From the NCBI RefSeq assembly GCF_013031405.1, contig NZ_WPZY01000001.1:372001-436000 (forward strand): a stretch of DNA of 64,000 nucleotides. The letters are read 5' to 3'. Each line of letters opens with the position of its first letter. Within the stretch, counting starts at the first letter, position 1. Positions 19,203 through 27,267 of the stretch are shown here, piece after piece. Under the pieces are notes generated by a model. That model had not been told where the DNA came from. It did no database searches and saw only the letters and a program-made list of their open reading frames with translations. Both the position numbers and the translations under genes were made by a program. This DNA is from Ruegeria sp. HKCCD8929. GTDB taxonomy: Bacteria > Pseudomonadota > Alphaproteobacteria > Rhodobacterales > Rhodobacteraceae.

Positions 19203-19945
19203 GCACGCCTCTGGTAGAAATGCGCGACATGTCGATTGCCTTCGGGGGCATCAAGGCGGTCGATCACGTAACCGTAGACCTGCATCCGGGCGAGGTCGTG
19301 GGCCTTTTGGGCCACAACGGTGCCGGAAAATCGACGCTGATCAAGATGCTCTCGGGCGCATATCAGCCCGATGGCGGCGAGATCTTCGTGAATGGCGAAA
19401 AGGCCATCATCAACAATCCCCGAGATGCGCGGACCTACAATATCGAGACCATCTATCAGACGCTTGCGCTGGCAGATAATCTGGACGCCGCATCGAACCT
19501 GTTTCTGGGTCGGGAACTTGTAACGCCCACAGGCCTTGTCGACGACGCACGGATGGAGGCCGAATGCCGTAAGATCATGGGGCGGCTGAACCCGAACTTT
19601 CAGAAGTTCTCGGCCCCTGTCTCGGCGCTTTCGGGCGGGCAACGCCAGTCGGTTGCCATCGCGCGCGCGGTCTATTTCAACGCCCGCATCCTGATCATGG
19701 ACGAACCTACTGCCGCTTTGGGGCCGCATGAAACCCAAATGGTGGCCGAGTTGATTCAGCAGCTCAAGGCAGAGGGCATCGGGATCTTCCTCATCGACCA
19801 CGACGTGCATCAGGTCATGGCCCTGTGCGATCGCGCGTCGGTGATGAAAAACGGTCAACTCGTGGGGACCGTGAACACCGCCGATGTCACGGATGACGAT
19901 CTGCTCAGCATGATCATCCTGGGTAAGATGCCGGGAAGCTCCTGA
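19199..19945 (+). CDS. xylG: Sugar ABC transporter ATPase, single-domain XylG
   Basis: This 248-residue ATPase energises xylose uptake. It has Walker [10 protein letters not shown], the signature [14 protein letters not shown], Walker [13 protein letters not shown], and a switch His in IDHDVHQV. Classical XylG/RbsA proteins are about 500 residues with two fused ATPase domains. This one has a single domain and must work as a homodimer. It is the last gene of xylFHG and converges with the MalK-type gene. Confidence 0.88.
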   Translation: MSTPLVEMRDMSIAFGGIKAVDHVTVDLHPGEVVGLLGHNGAGKSTLIKMLSGAYQPDGGEIFVNGEKAIINNPRDARTYNIETIYQTLALADNLDAASNLFLGRELVTPTGLVDDARMEAECRKIMGRLNPNFQKFSAPVSALSGGQRQSVAIARAVYFNARILIMDEPTAALGPHETQMVAELIQQLKAEGIGIFLIDHDVHQVMALCDRASVMKNGQLVGTVNTADVTDDDLLSMIILGKMPGSS

Positions 19946-20048
19946 ACCCCAGGGCTTTGCTTTAGCGGGTTTTGAAGCGGCAAGGACCGACCGATTTTCA
20001 TGATCGACCGATTTTGAGCATCCCTGCCAGGTGCACCGAACCGTAGTG

Positions 20049-21104
20049 TCAGAGGCGCTGGCCTGTCTCCACATCGAACAGCAGCGCCCGGTCCGGGCGG
20101 AACGTCATGCCAACCGATTCGCCTGTCGTGCTGCGTTCGTCTTCGCGTTCCTCGACAATCATCCGGTCGCCATTCGATGCGCTGACATAGGTGTAGGACA
20201 CGCCGCCCAACGCCTCGGTCAGTTCAACCGACAGGTTATTTGCGGCGCGGTCGATTTCGATATGCTCCGGGCGGATGCCAAGCGTCACCTTGGTGGCTCC
20301 TGAGGGCAAATCAATGGACGGTTTGAATGGCTGCGTCAACGCGGGGTGGACCAGCGCGCCATCCGCCACATCGCAGTCCAGAAAGTTCATCGACGGCGAG
20401 CCAATGAAACCGGCCACGAATTTGTTCTTCGGGTTTCGGTATAGCTCCAGCGGTGCGCCCACCTGCTCGATACGGCCATCACGCAGCACGACGATCTTGT
20501 CGGCCATGGTCATTGCTTCGACCTGATCGTGGGTGACGTAGATCATGGTCGCGCCGATTTCCTGGTGCAGGCGCGCGATTTCGACGCGCATTTCGACCCG
20601 CAGTTCGGCGTCAAGGTTGGACAAGGGTTCGTCAAACAGGAACACTTCCGGCCCCCGCACGATGGCGCGGCCGATGGCAACCCGCTGGCGCTGACCGCCG
20701 GACAGGGCCTTGGGCTTGCGCTTAAGATACTGGTCGAGTTTCAGAATGTTCGACGCTTCCTGAACTTTCTTGTCGATCTCGGCCTTTGCAACACCGTTCA
20801 TCTTCAGGCCAAAGCCCATGTTCTCGCCCACTGTCATGTGCGGGTAGAGCGCGTAGGTCTGAAACACCATCGCCACACCGCGCTTGGCCGGGTCCATGTG
20901 GGTTACGTCCCGCGCGCCGATATTGATGGTGCCCTCGGTGGTTTCCTCGAGCCCCGCGATCATCCGCAACAGGGTAGATTTCCCGCAGCCCGAGGGGCCG
21001 ACGAACACACAGAACTCACCGTCTTGTATTTCCAGATCAACTCCATGGATGACTTGAGCAGTTCCATAGCGCTTGATCGCGCGCTCCAGCGTCACACCTG
21101 TCAT
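20049..21104 (-). CDS. Sugar ABC transporter ATPase, MalK/UgpC type
   Basis: This 351-residue ATPase has Walker A GPSGCGKSTLLRMIAG, signature LSGGQRQRVAIGRA, Walker B FLFDEPLSNLDAELR, and a C-terminal TOBE/regulatory domain (LGIRPEHIEI). CUT1 importers use such a subunit. The neighbouring divergent operon encodes the binding protein and two permeases without an ATPase, so this one very likely completes it. ATG 21104 overlaps the IclR stop by 4 nt. Upstream in-frame starts would lie inside the IclR gene. Confidence 0.9.
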   Translation of the reverse strand: MTGVTLERAIKRYGTAQVIHGVDLEIQDGEFCVFVGPSGCGKSTLLRMIAGLEETTEGTINIGARDVTHMDPAKRGVAMVFQTYALYPHMTVGENMGFGLKMNGVAKAEIDKKVQEASNILKLDQYLKRKPKALSGGQRQRVAIGRAIVRGPEVFLFDEPLSNLDAELRVEMRVEIARLHQEIGATMIYVTHDQVEAMTMADKIVVLRDGRIEQVGAPLELYRNPKNKFVAGFIGSPSMNFLDCDVADGALVHPALTQPFKPSIDLPSGATKVTLGIRPEHIEIDRAANNLSVELTEALGGVSYTYVSASNGDRMIVEEREDERSTTGESVGMTFRPDRALLFDVETGQRL

Positions 21105-21895
21105 GTCAGTATTACCTTTTCCTGTTGTATGTCTGGAAAGCGCCAGGCTTGCGCCTCGCGCCCAATATCGTCTGCGGCCTGCCTTACGAGCGGTGCCCAT
21201 TCTTCCAGCTGCGTCAGATCGGTCCGACTGGTTGGGCCGGTGATCGAAATCGCGCCCAGCATTCTTCCGTTCGGCGTCAGGATCGGCGCGGCGATGCAGA
21301 TAATGCCCGGCTCATGCTCTTCACGGTCAAAGGCATAGCCGTCCGAACGGATCGTTTCGAGTTCTGCCCGCAGTTCCTTTTCTGACGCCAGGGTGTTCGG
21401 CGTAAACCGGAAGTAGCTTTGTTGAGACAGAGCAAGATTGAGTGCTTTTTCGGGTAGAAAGGCCAGCATGGCTTTGCCGACGCCGGTACAGTAAGCGGGG
21501 CCCACCTTTCCAGCCTGCGAATACATCTCGACCGGCTGTTCGGCGTTGCGCTTGTCTACGTATAGAACCTGTGACGCATCGAGCTGTGCCAGATGCACGG
21601 TCTCACCCAGATCCCGGCTGAGCGCGTCCAGATGGGGCCGCGCGATAGGAGCCAGCGAGCTTTGAGTCCAAGCGGCATGGGCGAGGCGCATGAGGCGGAT
21701 CCCGGGTGCATAGGATTGACGGTCAGGGTCAAAATTCAGCATGCCCTGATTGGTCAGCGTCTGCAGGAACCGATAGAGCGTGGCCTTGGGAAATGGACTG
21801 TGGTCGAGCAACTCACCGAACCGTACCGGGCGGTTGAATCCTGCAACAAGGTCCAGCACATCACATGCTTTTCCGACTGTTCCGTCGCCTGACAC
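21101..21895 (-). CDS. IclR-family transcriptional regulator of the galactoside operon
   Basis: This regulator of about 264 residues has an N-terminal winged helix-turn-helix (GKACDVLDLVAGFN ... FPKATLYRFLQTLTNQGML) and a C-terminal IclR effector domain. GTG 21895 is preferred: a GGGAGGAG element lies 13 nt upstream, and the longer TTG start at 21949 would sit on a TTGACA promoter-like hexamer. It is divergent from the galactoside operon and probably controls it through the dyad at 21992-22008. The effector is unknown, perhaps galactose or a galactonate intermediate. Confidence 0.85.
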   Translation of the reverse strand: MSGDGTVGKACDVLDLVAGFNRPVRFGELLDHSPFPKATLYRFLQTLTNQGMLNFDPDRQSYAPGIRLMRLAHAAWTQSSLAPIARPHLDALSRDLGETVHLAQLDASQVLYVDKRNAEQPVEMYSQAGKVGPAYCTGVGKAMLAFLPEKALNLALSQQSYFRFTPNTLASEKELRAELETIRSDGYAFDREEHEPGIICIAAPILTPNGRMLGAISITGPTSRTDLTQLEEWAPLVRQAADDIGREAQAWRFPDIQQEKVILT

Positions 21896-21991
21896 TTTGC
21901 CGGTGTCTCCTCCCTTGGTCCTGCCCTCCCGACAGGAATCTGTTGACAACCCTACCCGAGTCGATGTGTAGTTTTCAATATATAAATTCTA

Positions 21992-22008
21992 GTTTCAAAT
22001 ATTGGAAC
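21992..22008. promoter_or_regulatory. AT-rich imperfect palindrome, candidate IclR operator
   Basis: GTTTCAAATATTGGAAC is a 17-bp imperfect palindrome (14 of 17 positions symmetric) located 27 nt before the binding-protein ATG. A related element (TAGTTTTCAATAT) lies about 20 bp upstream. A TTGACA hexamer at 21943-21948 could be the -35 of the forward promoter. Size and position fit an IclR-type operator. Confidence 0.5.
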
Positions 22009-22034
22009 TAAATGGAAGCAATAGGGAGGAAACC

Positions 22035-23291
22035 ATGCATTCCATCTTGAAGCGGACCGCCGCCGCCGTTGCGGTCGGCCTTGCGTTTGCCGTACCGGCC
22101 AAGGCCGAACTGACCGGCGACCTCACGATTTTCCTGGACACATCCAACCCGGCGCCGCGCGCGACAATGGAGGAGATGATTGGGCGTTTTGGGGAGAAGA
22201 ACCCAGATCTCAACATTGAGATCACGGTGATCGACCGTGAGGCCTACAAGACGCAGATCCGTAACTTTCTGACCGCAAACGCGCCCGATGTGGCCACATG
22301 GTACGCCGCGAACCGCATGCGCCCGTATGTCGAGGCCGGATTGTTCGAGGATGTGTCCGACCTCTGGGCCGAGCCTGAAATCGCCGACAATCTGGCATCG
22401 ACCAAAGGTGCGATGACCATCGATGGCAAGCAGTGGGGCGTGCCCTATACCTACTATCAGTGGGGCGTCTACTACCGCAAAGACATCTTCGAAGAGCTGG
22501 GCCTGAGCGAACCCACCACTTGGGAAGAGGAGAAGGCCAACTGCGCCAAGATCGTCGAGTCGGGCCGGGCCTGCTATACCATCGGGACCAAGTTCCTGTG
22601 GACCGCGGGTGGCTGGTTTGACTATCTGAACATGCGCACCAACGGCTTTGACTTCCACATGGATCTGGCCGGAGGCAAGGTCAGCTGGGAAGATGACAGG
22701 GTCAAGCAGACCTTCGCCAACTGGAAAGAGCTCATCGACATGGGCGCGTTCATCGACAACCACCAGACCTACAGCTGGCAGGAGGCGCTACCCTTCATGG
22801 TCAATGGCGAGGCGGCGGCCTATCTGATGGGCAACTTCGCCGTGGCACCGCTGCGCGACTCCGGCCTGACCGATGATCAGCTGGACTTCTACCAGTTCGT
22901 CAAGATCAATCCCGACGTCGCACTCTCGGAGGATGCGCCGACCGACACGTTCCACATTCCGTCCGCTGCGAAGAACAAGGAAGCGGCGCGTGCGTTCCTG
23001 CGTTTTGCAGCCTCGCCAGAGGAACAGACGATCATCAACAACGGCAAGAACCTTGGTCAGCTGCCGGTCAATGCGCAATCCAGCGTGGATGACGACAAGT
23101 TCCTGCAGCAGGGCTTTGAAATGCTGAGCTCAAACAGCACCGGTGGAGTGGCCCAGTTCTGGGACCGCGACGCTCCGGCCGAGATGGCCAAGGTGTCGAT
23201 GGAAGGCTTTCAGGAGTTCATGATCAAGCCCGACAACCTGGACCGTATCCTGTCCAAGCTCGAACGCGCCCGCAAGCGCATCTACAAATAA
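22035..23291 (+). CDS. Galactoside ABC transporter substrate-binding protein (CUT1)
   Basis: This 418-residue periplasmic binding protein (SBP_bac_1 family) has the signal peptide MHSILKRTAAAVAVGLAFAV (cut near AKA-E). The mature region has LTIFLDTSNPAPRATMEEMI and GKQWGVPYTYYQWGVYYRKD, typical for oligosaccharide binders. ATG 22035 follows GGGAGGA. It is the first gene of the ten-gene galactoside operon. Its ligand is inferred from the GH36 and GH42 enzymes downstream (alpha- and beta-galactosides such as melibiose or raffinose-type sugars). Confidence 0.88.
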   Translation: MHSILKRTAAAVAVGLAFAVPAKAELTGDLTIFLDTSNPAPRATMEEMIGRFGEKNPDLNIEITVIDREAYKTQIRNFLTANAPDVATWYAANRMRPYVEAGLFEDVSDLWAEPEIADNLASTKGAMTIDGKQWGVPYTYYQWGVYYRKDIFEELGLSEPTTWEEEKANCAKIVESGRACYTIGTKFLWTAGGWFDYLNMRTNGFDFHMDLAGGKVSWEDDRVKQTFANWKELIDMGAFIDNHQTYSWQEALPFMVNGEAAAYLMGNFAVAPLRDSGLTDDQLDFYQFVKINPDVALSEDAPTDTFHIPSAAKNKEAARAFLRFAASPEEQTIINNGKNLGQLPVNAQSSVDDDKFLQQGFEMLSSNSTGGVAQFWDRDAPAEMAKVSMEGFQEFMIKPDNLDRILSKLERARKRIYK

Positions 23292-23336
23292 CGAGCAGAG
23301 CGGTGGGGTGAGACCTCCGCCGCGCCTACGCCAATG

Positions 23337-23364
23337 GGGAGGGCGGGGTATGTCCCGCCGTCCC
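23337..23364 (+). promoter_or_regulatory. Intercistronic hairpin between binding-protein and permease genes
   Basis: GGGAGGGCGGG (23337-23347) pairs with CCCGCCGTCCC (23354-23364), 10 of 11 positions, with a 6-nt loop. A weaker stem lies at 23300-23320. No T-run follows. It is located in the 104-nt gap before the first permease. Confidence 0.6.
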
Positions 23365-23395
23365 GTCACCCCGAACCTGCGGAGCGATTGTCGCC

Positions 23396-24328
23396 ATGAC
23401 AGCCACCACAGAGCTATCCCAAGCCGAACCCGAAAGCTGGTTCCACCGCAACCAACAAGCGATTGCCCCATGGCTGTTTCTGGCCCCGGGTATTCTGTTC
23501 TTTCTGGTCTATGTAATTGCCCCCGTATTCCAGTCCTTCAATCTGTCTCTTTATCAGTGGGACGGGCTTGGTGAGGCGGAGTATATCGGTCTGCGCAACT
23601 ATGAAGACTTGTACTATGAGTGGGTTGATCGCGACGCGTTCTATGTCTCGCTAAAGAACAATCTGATCTGGCTGGTTTTGTATCTTCTGGCGATTCCGGC
23701 GGGTTTGTTCATTGCCCTGCTGCTGAACCAGACCATCTGGGGCATCCGGCTGTACAAGTCGTTGTTCTTCTTCCCCTTCGTCATCAGCCAGGTTGTGGTT
23801 GGGCTGGTCTTCACCTGGTTCTACGACCCCACCTTTGGCCTGCTGAACCAGTTTCTGGGGCTGTTCGGGGCGGGTCCGATCAACGTTCTTGGCAACGAAA
23901 ATCTGGTCACCTACGGTATCATCCTGGCCGGGCTCTGGCCACAGACCGCCTATTGCATGATCCTGTATCTCACCGGCCTGAATGCCGTTGATCCCGAACA
24001 GATCGAGGCTGGCCGCTTGGACGGTGCCAAAGGCGCACGGATGCTATGGTACATCGTGTTGCCGCAATTGCGGCCCGCCACATTTATCGCCTTTGTCGTC
24101 ACCATCATCGGCGCGCTGCGATCCTTCGACCTGATTTCGGTCATGACACAGGGCGGCCCGTTCGGCTCGTCCCGCGTGCTGGCCTATTACATGTTCGAAG
24201 TGGCTCTCTCGGAATACGGTTTCCGCATGGGCTATGGCGCCGCCATCGCAGTGGTGCTGTTCATGATCATGATGTGCTTCATCGTTTACTTCCTCTGGTC
24301 GATGTACAGTGAAGAGAAGGGACATTAA
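23396..24328 (+). CDS. Sugar ABC transporter permease (MalF/UgpA type)
   Basis: This 310-residue inner-membrane protein has six helices and the EAA motif (EQIEAGRLDGAKGARMLWYI) in the last cytoplasmic loop. The N-terminus has the typical APGILFFLVYVIAPVFQSF opening of MalF-like CUT1 permeases. It pairs with the permease that starts 3 nt after its stop and with the MalK-type ATPase at 20049-21104. Confidence 0.92.
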   Translation: MTATTELSQAEPESWFHRNQQAIAPWLFLAPGILFFLVYVIAPVFQSFNLSLYQWDGLGEAEYIGLRNYEDLYYEWVDRDAFYVSLKNNLIWLVLYLLAIPAGLFIALLLNQTIWGIRLYKSLFFFPFVISQVVVGLVFTWFYDPTFGLLNQFLGLFGAGPINVLGNENLVTYGIILAGLWPQTAYCMILYLTGLNAVDPEQIEAGRLDGAKGARMLWYIVLPQLRPATFIAFVVTIIGALRSFDLISVMTQGGPFGSSRVLAYYMFEVALSEYGFRMGYGAAIAVVLFMIMMCFIVYFLWSMYSEEKGH

Positions 24329-24331
24329 GCC

Positions 24332-25180
24332 ATGTTTCCGACACCAATCGAAAAACAGCCCAAGGCAGCCCAACTCACCTACAAGGCGCTTCTGCCCATC
24401 GCCCTGCTGATGTGGCTGGGGCCGCTGCTGGCGGTGGCTCTGTTCTCGGTCAAACCAGATGCCGATTTCGTCAACGCCAACTACTGGGGGCTGCCGTCTT
24501 CTTTCGAGTTGATGCACAATTACGGGCAGGTCTTCTTCAACAGCGACATGCCGCGCTACATGCTGAACTCGGTCCTGATCACCGTTCCGACGGTGATCGG
24601 CGCGGTGGCGCTTAGCACGATGACCGGCTTTGCGCTTGGGATTTACAAGTTCCGTGCAAACATGTGGATCTTCTTCATGTTCGTGGCGGGCAACTTCGTC
24701 CCGTTCCAGATCCTGATGGTGCCAGTGCGCGACCTGACCCTGGATCTTGGTCTCTATAACACCAAGACCGGGCTGGTCCTGTTCCACATCGCCTTCCAGA
24801 CCGGGTTCTGCACCCTCTTCATGCGCAACTTCATCAAGGCGCTGCCCTTTGCCTTGATCGAGGCCGCCCGGGTCGAAGGCATCAGCGAAATCAAGATCTT
24901 CTGGTATGTGGTGCTGCCGCTGATGAAGCCGGCACTTGCCGCTCTGTCGGTGCTGATGTTCACCTTCATCTGGAACGACTATTTCTGGGCGGTGGTGCTG
25001 ACCCAAGGCGCAGAAAGCCAGCCGGTGACCGCAGGCATCACCAGCTTCAATGCCCAGTTCCGGGCCGCCTATCACCTGATGAGCGCGGGTAGTATCGTTG
25101 CAGCGCTTCCCCCGGTGGCCATGTTCTTCCTCATGCAGAAACACTTCATCGCGGGTCTTACCCTTGGAGCCGTCAAGTAA
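24332..25180 (+). CDS. Sugar ABC transporter permease (MalG/UgpE type)
   Basis: This 282-residue inner-membrane permease has the EAA loop IEAARVEGISEIKIFWYVVL, the usual MalG length, and a C-terminal QKHFIAGLTLGAVK typical for the family. It is the second half of the CUT1 channel. Its TAA stop shares one base with the following ATG (TAATG), indicating coupled translation. Confidence 0.92.
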   Translation: MFPTPIEKQPKAAQLTYKALLPIALLMWLGPLLAVALFSVKPDADFVNANYWGLPSSFELMHNYGQVFFNSDMPRYMLNSVLITVPTVIGAVALSTMTGFALGIYKFRANMWIFFMFVAGNFVPFQILMVPVRDLTLDLGLYNTKTGLVLFHIAFQTGFCTLFMRNFIKALPFALIEAARVEGISEIKIFWYVVLPLMKPALAALSVLMFTFIWNDYFWAVVLTQGAESQPVTAGITSFNAQFRAAYHLMSAGSIVAALPPVAMFFLMQKHFIAGLTLGAVK

Positions 25181-27267
25181 TGATAAGAACCTGGTCGCTT
25201 CATGATGAGCGACAATCCCTGGTGCTCGCGGCCCATCGCGAGCACCTTCCCGAAGTCGTCTATTTCGGGCCTCGCCTACCGGATGGCGAAAACCAGGAAA
25301 CGTTGTTCCAGGCCTACGGCCTTGACGTCACCGGCGGCATGTTGGATGCCAACCCGGAACTGTCCATCTGTCCTGAGGCCACACGTAGTTTTCCGGGCCA
25401 GCCTGGGCTTATCGTCCGTGATGGTGGGGGCAGGCCGCTACTGCCCAAGTTCTGTTATGAAAGCGAAGAGGTTGACGAGCGTCAAATCGTCCTGACTTAC
25501 CGTGACGAAACGGATAGATTAACCTATTCGGCGCGATTTTCGATCGACCCCAAGACCCACATTATCGAGGCGCAGGCAACCCTTGAGGCGGATCGCCCCG
25601 TGCTGCTCCACTGGCTCAGCGCACCGGTCTTTCCCGCACCGCAATTGTCGGATGAGATGCTGGATTTTGCCGGGCGTTGGTGCGGCGAGTTTCAGATGAA
25701 CCGGACTGCCTGGTCACCCGGTATCCGGTATCGCGAGAACCGCACCGGGCGCACGGGCCATGAGCATTTTCCCGGCCTGATCGTGCCCGTGCGAGGGGCG
25801 ACAAATGCCCAGGGACAGGCGTATGGCTTCCATTTCGGCTGGTCCGGCGGTCATAGGATGGTGGCCGAGGAATTGCCCGATGGCCGCCGTCAAATCCAGT
25901 TCGGGCAGGCCGCACGGATGGAGCGCGATGCCCAGACCCGGTTCGAAACCGCGCCACTCTACGCAGTGTTTTCCAATGACGGGATCAATGGCTGCGCCGT
26001 GGCTTTCCAGCGTCATCTGCGCGACCGGATCGTCACGTTTCCAAAGCCGGACAGCCCCCGGCCCGTGCACTACAATTGCTGGGAAGCGGTCTATTTCAAC
26101 CACAACCTGCCGGAATTAAAGGACATCGCGACGCGCGCCGCCGACCTGGGTGCGGAACGCTTTGTACTGGACGACGGCTGGTTCGGGCAGCGCGACGATG
26201 ACACCTCGTCGCTGTCAGATTGGGAGGTCGATCAGCGCAAATACCCCGAAGGCCTGGACCCGCTGATCAAGCATGTACACTCGCTGGGCATGACATTCGG
26301 TATCTGGTTCGAGCCTGAGATGATCAACCCTGACAGCTCGATCCACAGGGCCCACCCGGAATGGGCGCTGGGAGGTGAGGATCAGATTTTAGGCCGCCAA
26401 CAAAAGGCGCTCAACATGGCGCTGCCGGAAGTGCGAGAGTTTCTTTATGAGCGAATGGCCGCGATCCTGTCGGCGCATGACATCGATTATATCAAGTGGG
26501 ACCACAACCGTGTATTGCCGATGCCTGACGCGGCGCAGACGCGGGGGTCTTATGCGCTGATCGACCGGTTGCGCGCCGATTTCCCGCATGTGGAAATCGA
26601 AAGCTGTGCGTCAGGCGGAGGACGCATCGATTTCGGCATTCTCAAACGCACTCAACGGGTCTGGCTGAGTGATAGCAATGATGCGTTGGAGCGGCTACGC
26701 ATTCAGCACAACGCAGCAATCTTCCTGCCCATGGCGGTCACCGGTAGCCATGTCGGCCCGCGCGTCTGCCATACGTCGGGCCGCGTATTGGATATCCGTT
26801 TCCGTGCCTGGGTGGCGGCGCAGCGCCATATGGGGTTTGAGATGGACCCCCGCGAGCTGACCGAAGACGAAGCAGCAGTACTGCGCGGCGTGACCACATG
26901 GTGGAAAGCCAACCGCGACTGGCTGTATTCTGCGGATATTCTGCGACTCGACAGCCCCGATCCAGCCGTAATCGCCGAACAGCAACAAACAAGCGACGGA
27001 TCGCGTTTTGTAGTGTTTGCGGGCAAGGCTGCAACGTCGGCTCAGATTGCGCCGCGACCGTTGCGGTTGACGCGGCTGGAGGCGGATGCGCTTTACCGCG
27101 TAGAACTGCGCCGAACAGCCGAGGCACCGCCAACGTTGTCGCGCGGCAACCCGGTCCTGAAACAGCAGCCCGTCACGTTAAGCGGACAATATCTGATGAG
27201 TTATGGGCTGACCCTACCGTGGAGCTTCCCACAATCCATGTGGGTCATCGAAGGTGAAAAACTATGA
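25180..27267 (+). CDS. Alpha-galactosidase, GH36 family
   Basis: This 695-residue cytoplasmic enzyme hydrolyses terminal alpha-galactosyl bonds. It has an N-terminal beta-sandwich domain, then a TIM barrel with the GH36 motifs WEAVYFNHN, RFVLDDGWFGQRDDD, the nucleophile Asp441 in YIKWDHNR, and the acid/base Asp498 in SDSNDA, followed by a C-terminal beta domain. The length is normal for tetrameric bacterial GH36. It has no signal peptide, so it acts on sugars brought in by the upstream ABC genes. It overlaps the dehydratase gene by 4 nt. Confidence 0.94.
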   Translation: MIRTWSLHDERQSLVLAAHREHLPEVVYFGPRLPDGENQETLFQAYGLDVTGGMLDANPELSICPEATRSFPGQPGLIVRDGGGRPLLPKFCYESEEVDERQIVLTYRDETDRLTYSARFSIDPKTHIIEAQATLEADRPVLLHWLSAPVFPAPQLSDEMLDFAGRWCGEFQMNRTAWSPGIRYRENRTGRTGHEHFPGLIVPVRGATNAQGQAYGFHFGWSGGHRMVAEELPDGRRQIQFGQAARMERDAQTRFETAPLYAVFSNDGINGCAVAFQRHLRDRIVTFPKPDSPRPVHYNCWEAVYFNHNLPELKDIATRAADLGAERFVLDDGWFGQRDDDTSSLSDWEVDQRKYPEGLDPLIKHVHSLGMTFGIWFEPEMINPDSSIHRAHPEWALGGEDQILGRQQKALNMALPEVREFLYERMAAILSAHDIDYIKWDHNRVLPMPDAAQTRGSYALIDRLRADFPHVEIESCASGGGRIDFGILKRTQRVWLSDSNDALERLRIQHNAAIFLPMAVTGSHVGPRVCHTSGRVLDIRFRAWVAAQRHMGFEMDPRELTEDEAAVLRGVTTWWKANRDWLYSADILRLDSPDPAVIAEQQQTSDGSRFVVFAGKAATSAQIAPRPLRLTRLEADALYRVELRRTAEAPPTLSRGNPVLKQQPVTLSGQYLMSYGLTLPWSFPQSMWVIEGEKL

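Noticed and set aside
19988-20015. 11-bp direct repeat CGACCGATTTT between xylG and the MalK-type gene
   Set aside because: It lies between two convergent stops with no hairpin; too short to assign a role.
24044-25144. Open frame of 366 codons antisense to the second permease
   Set aside because: His/Asp-rich low-complexity translation typical of antisense membrane-protein genes.
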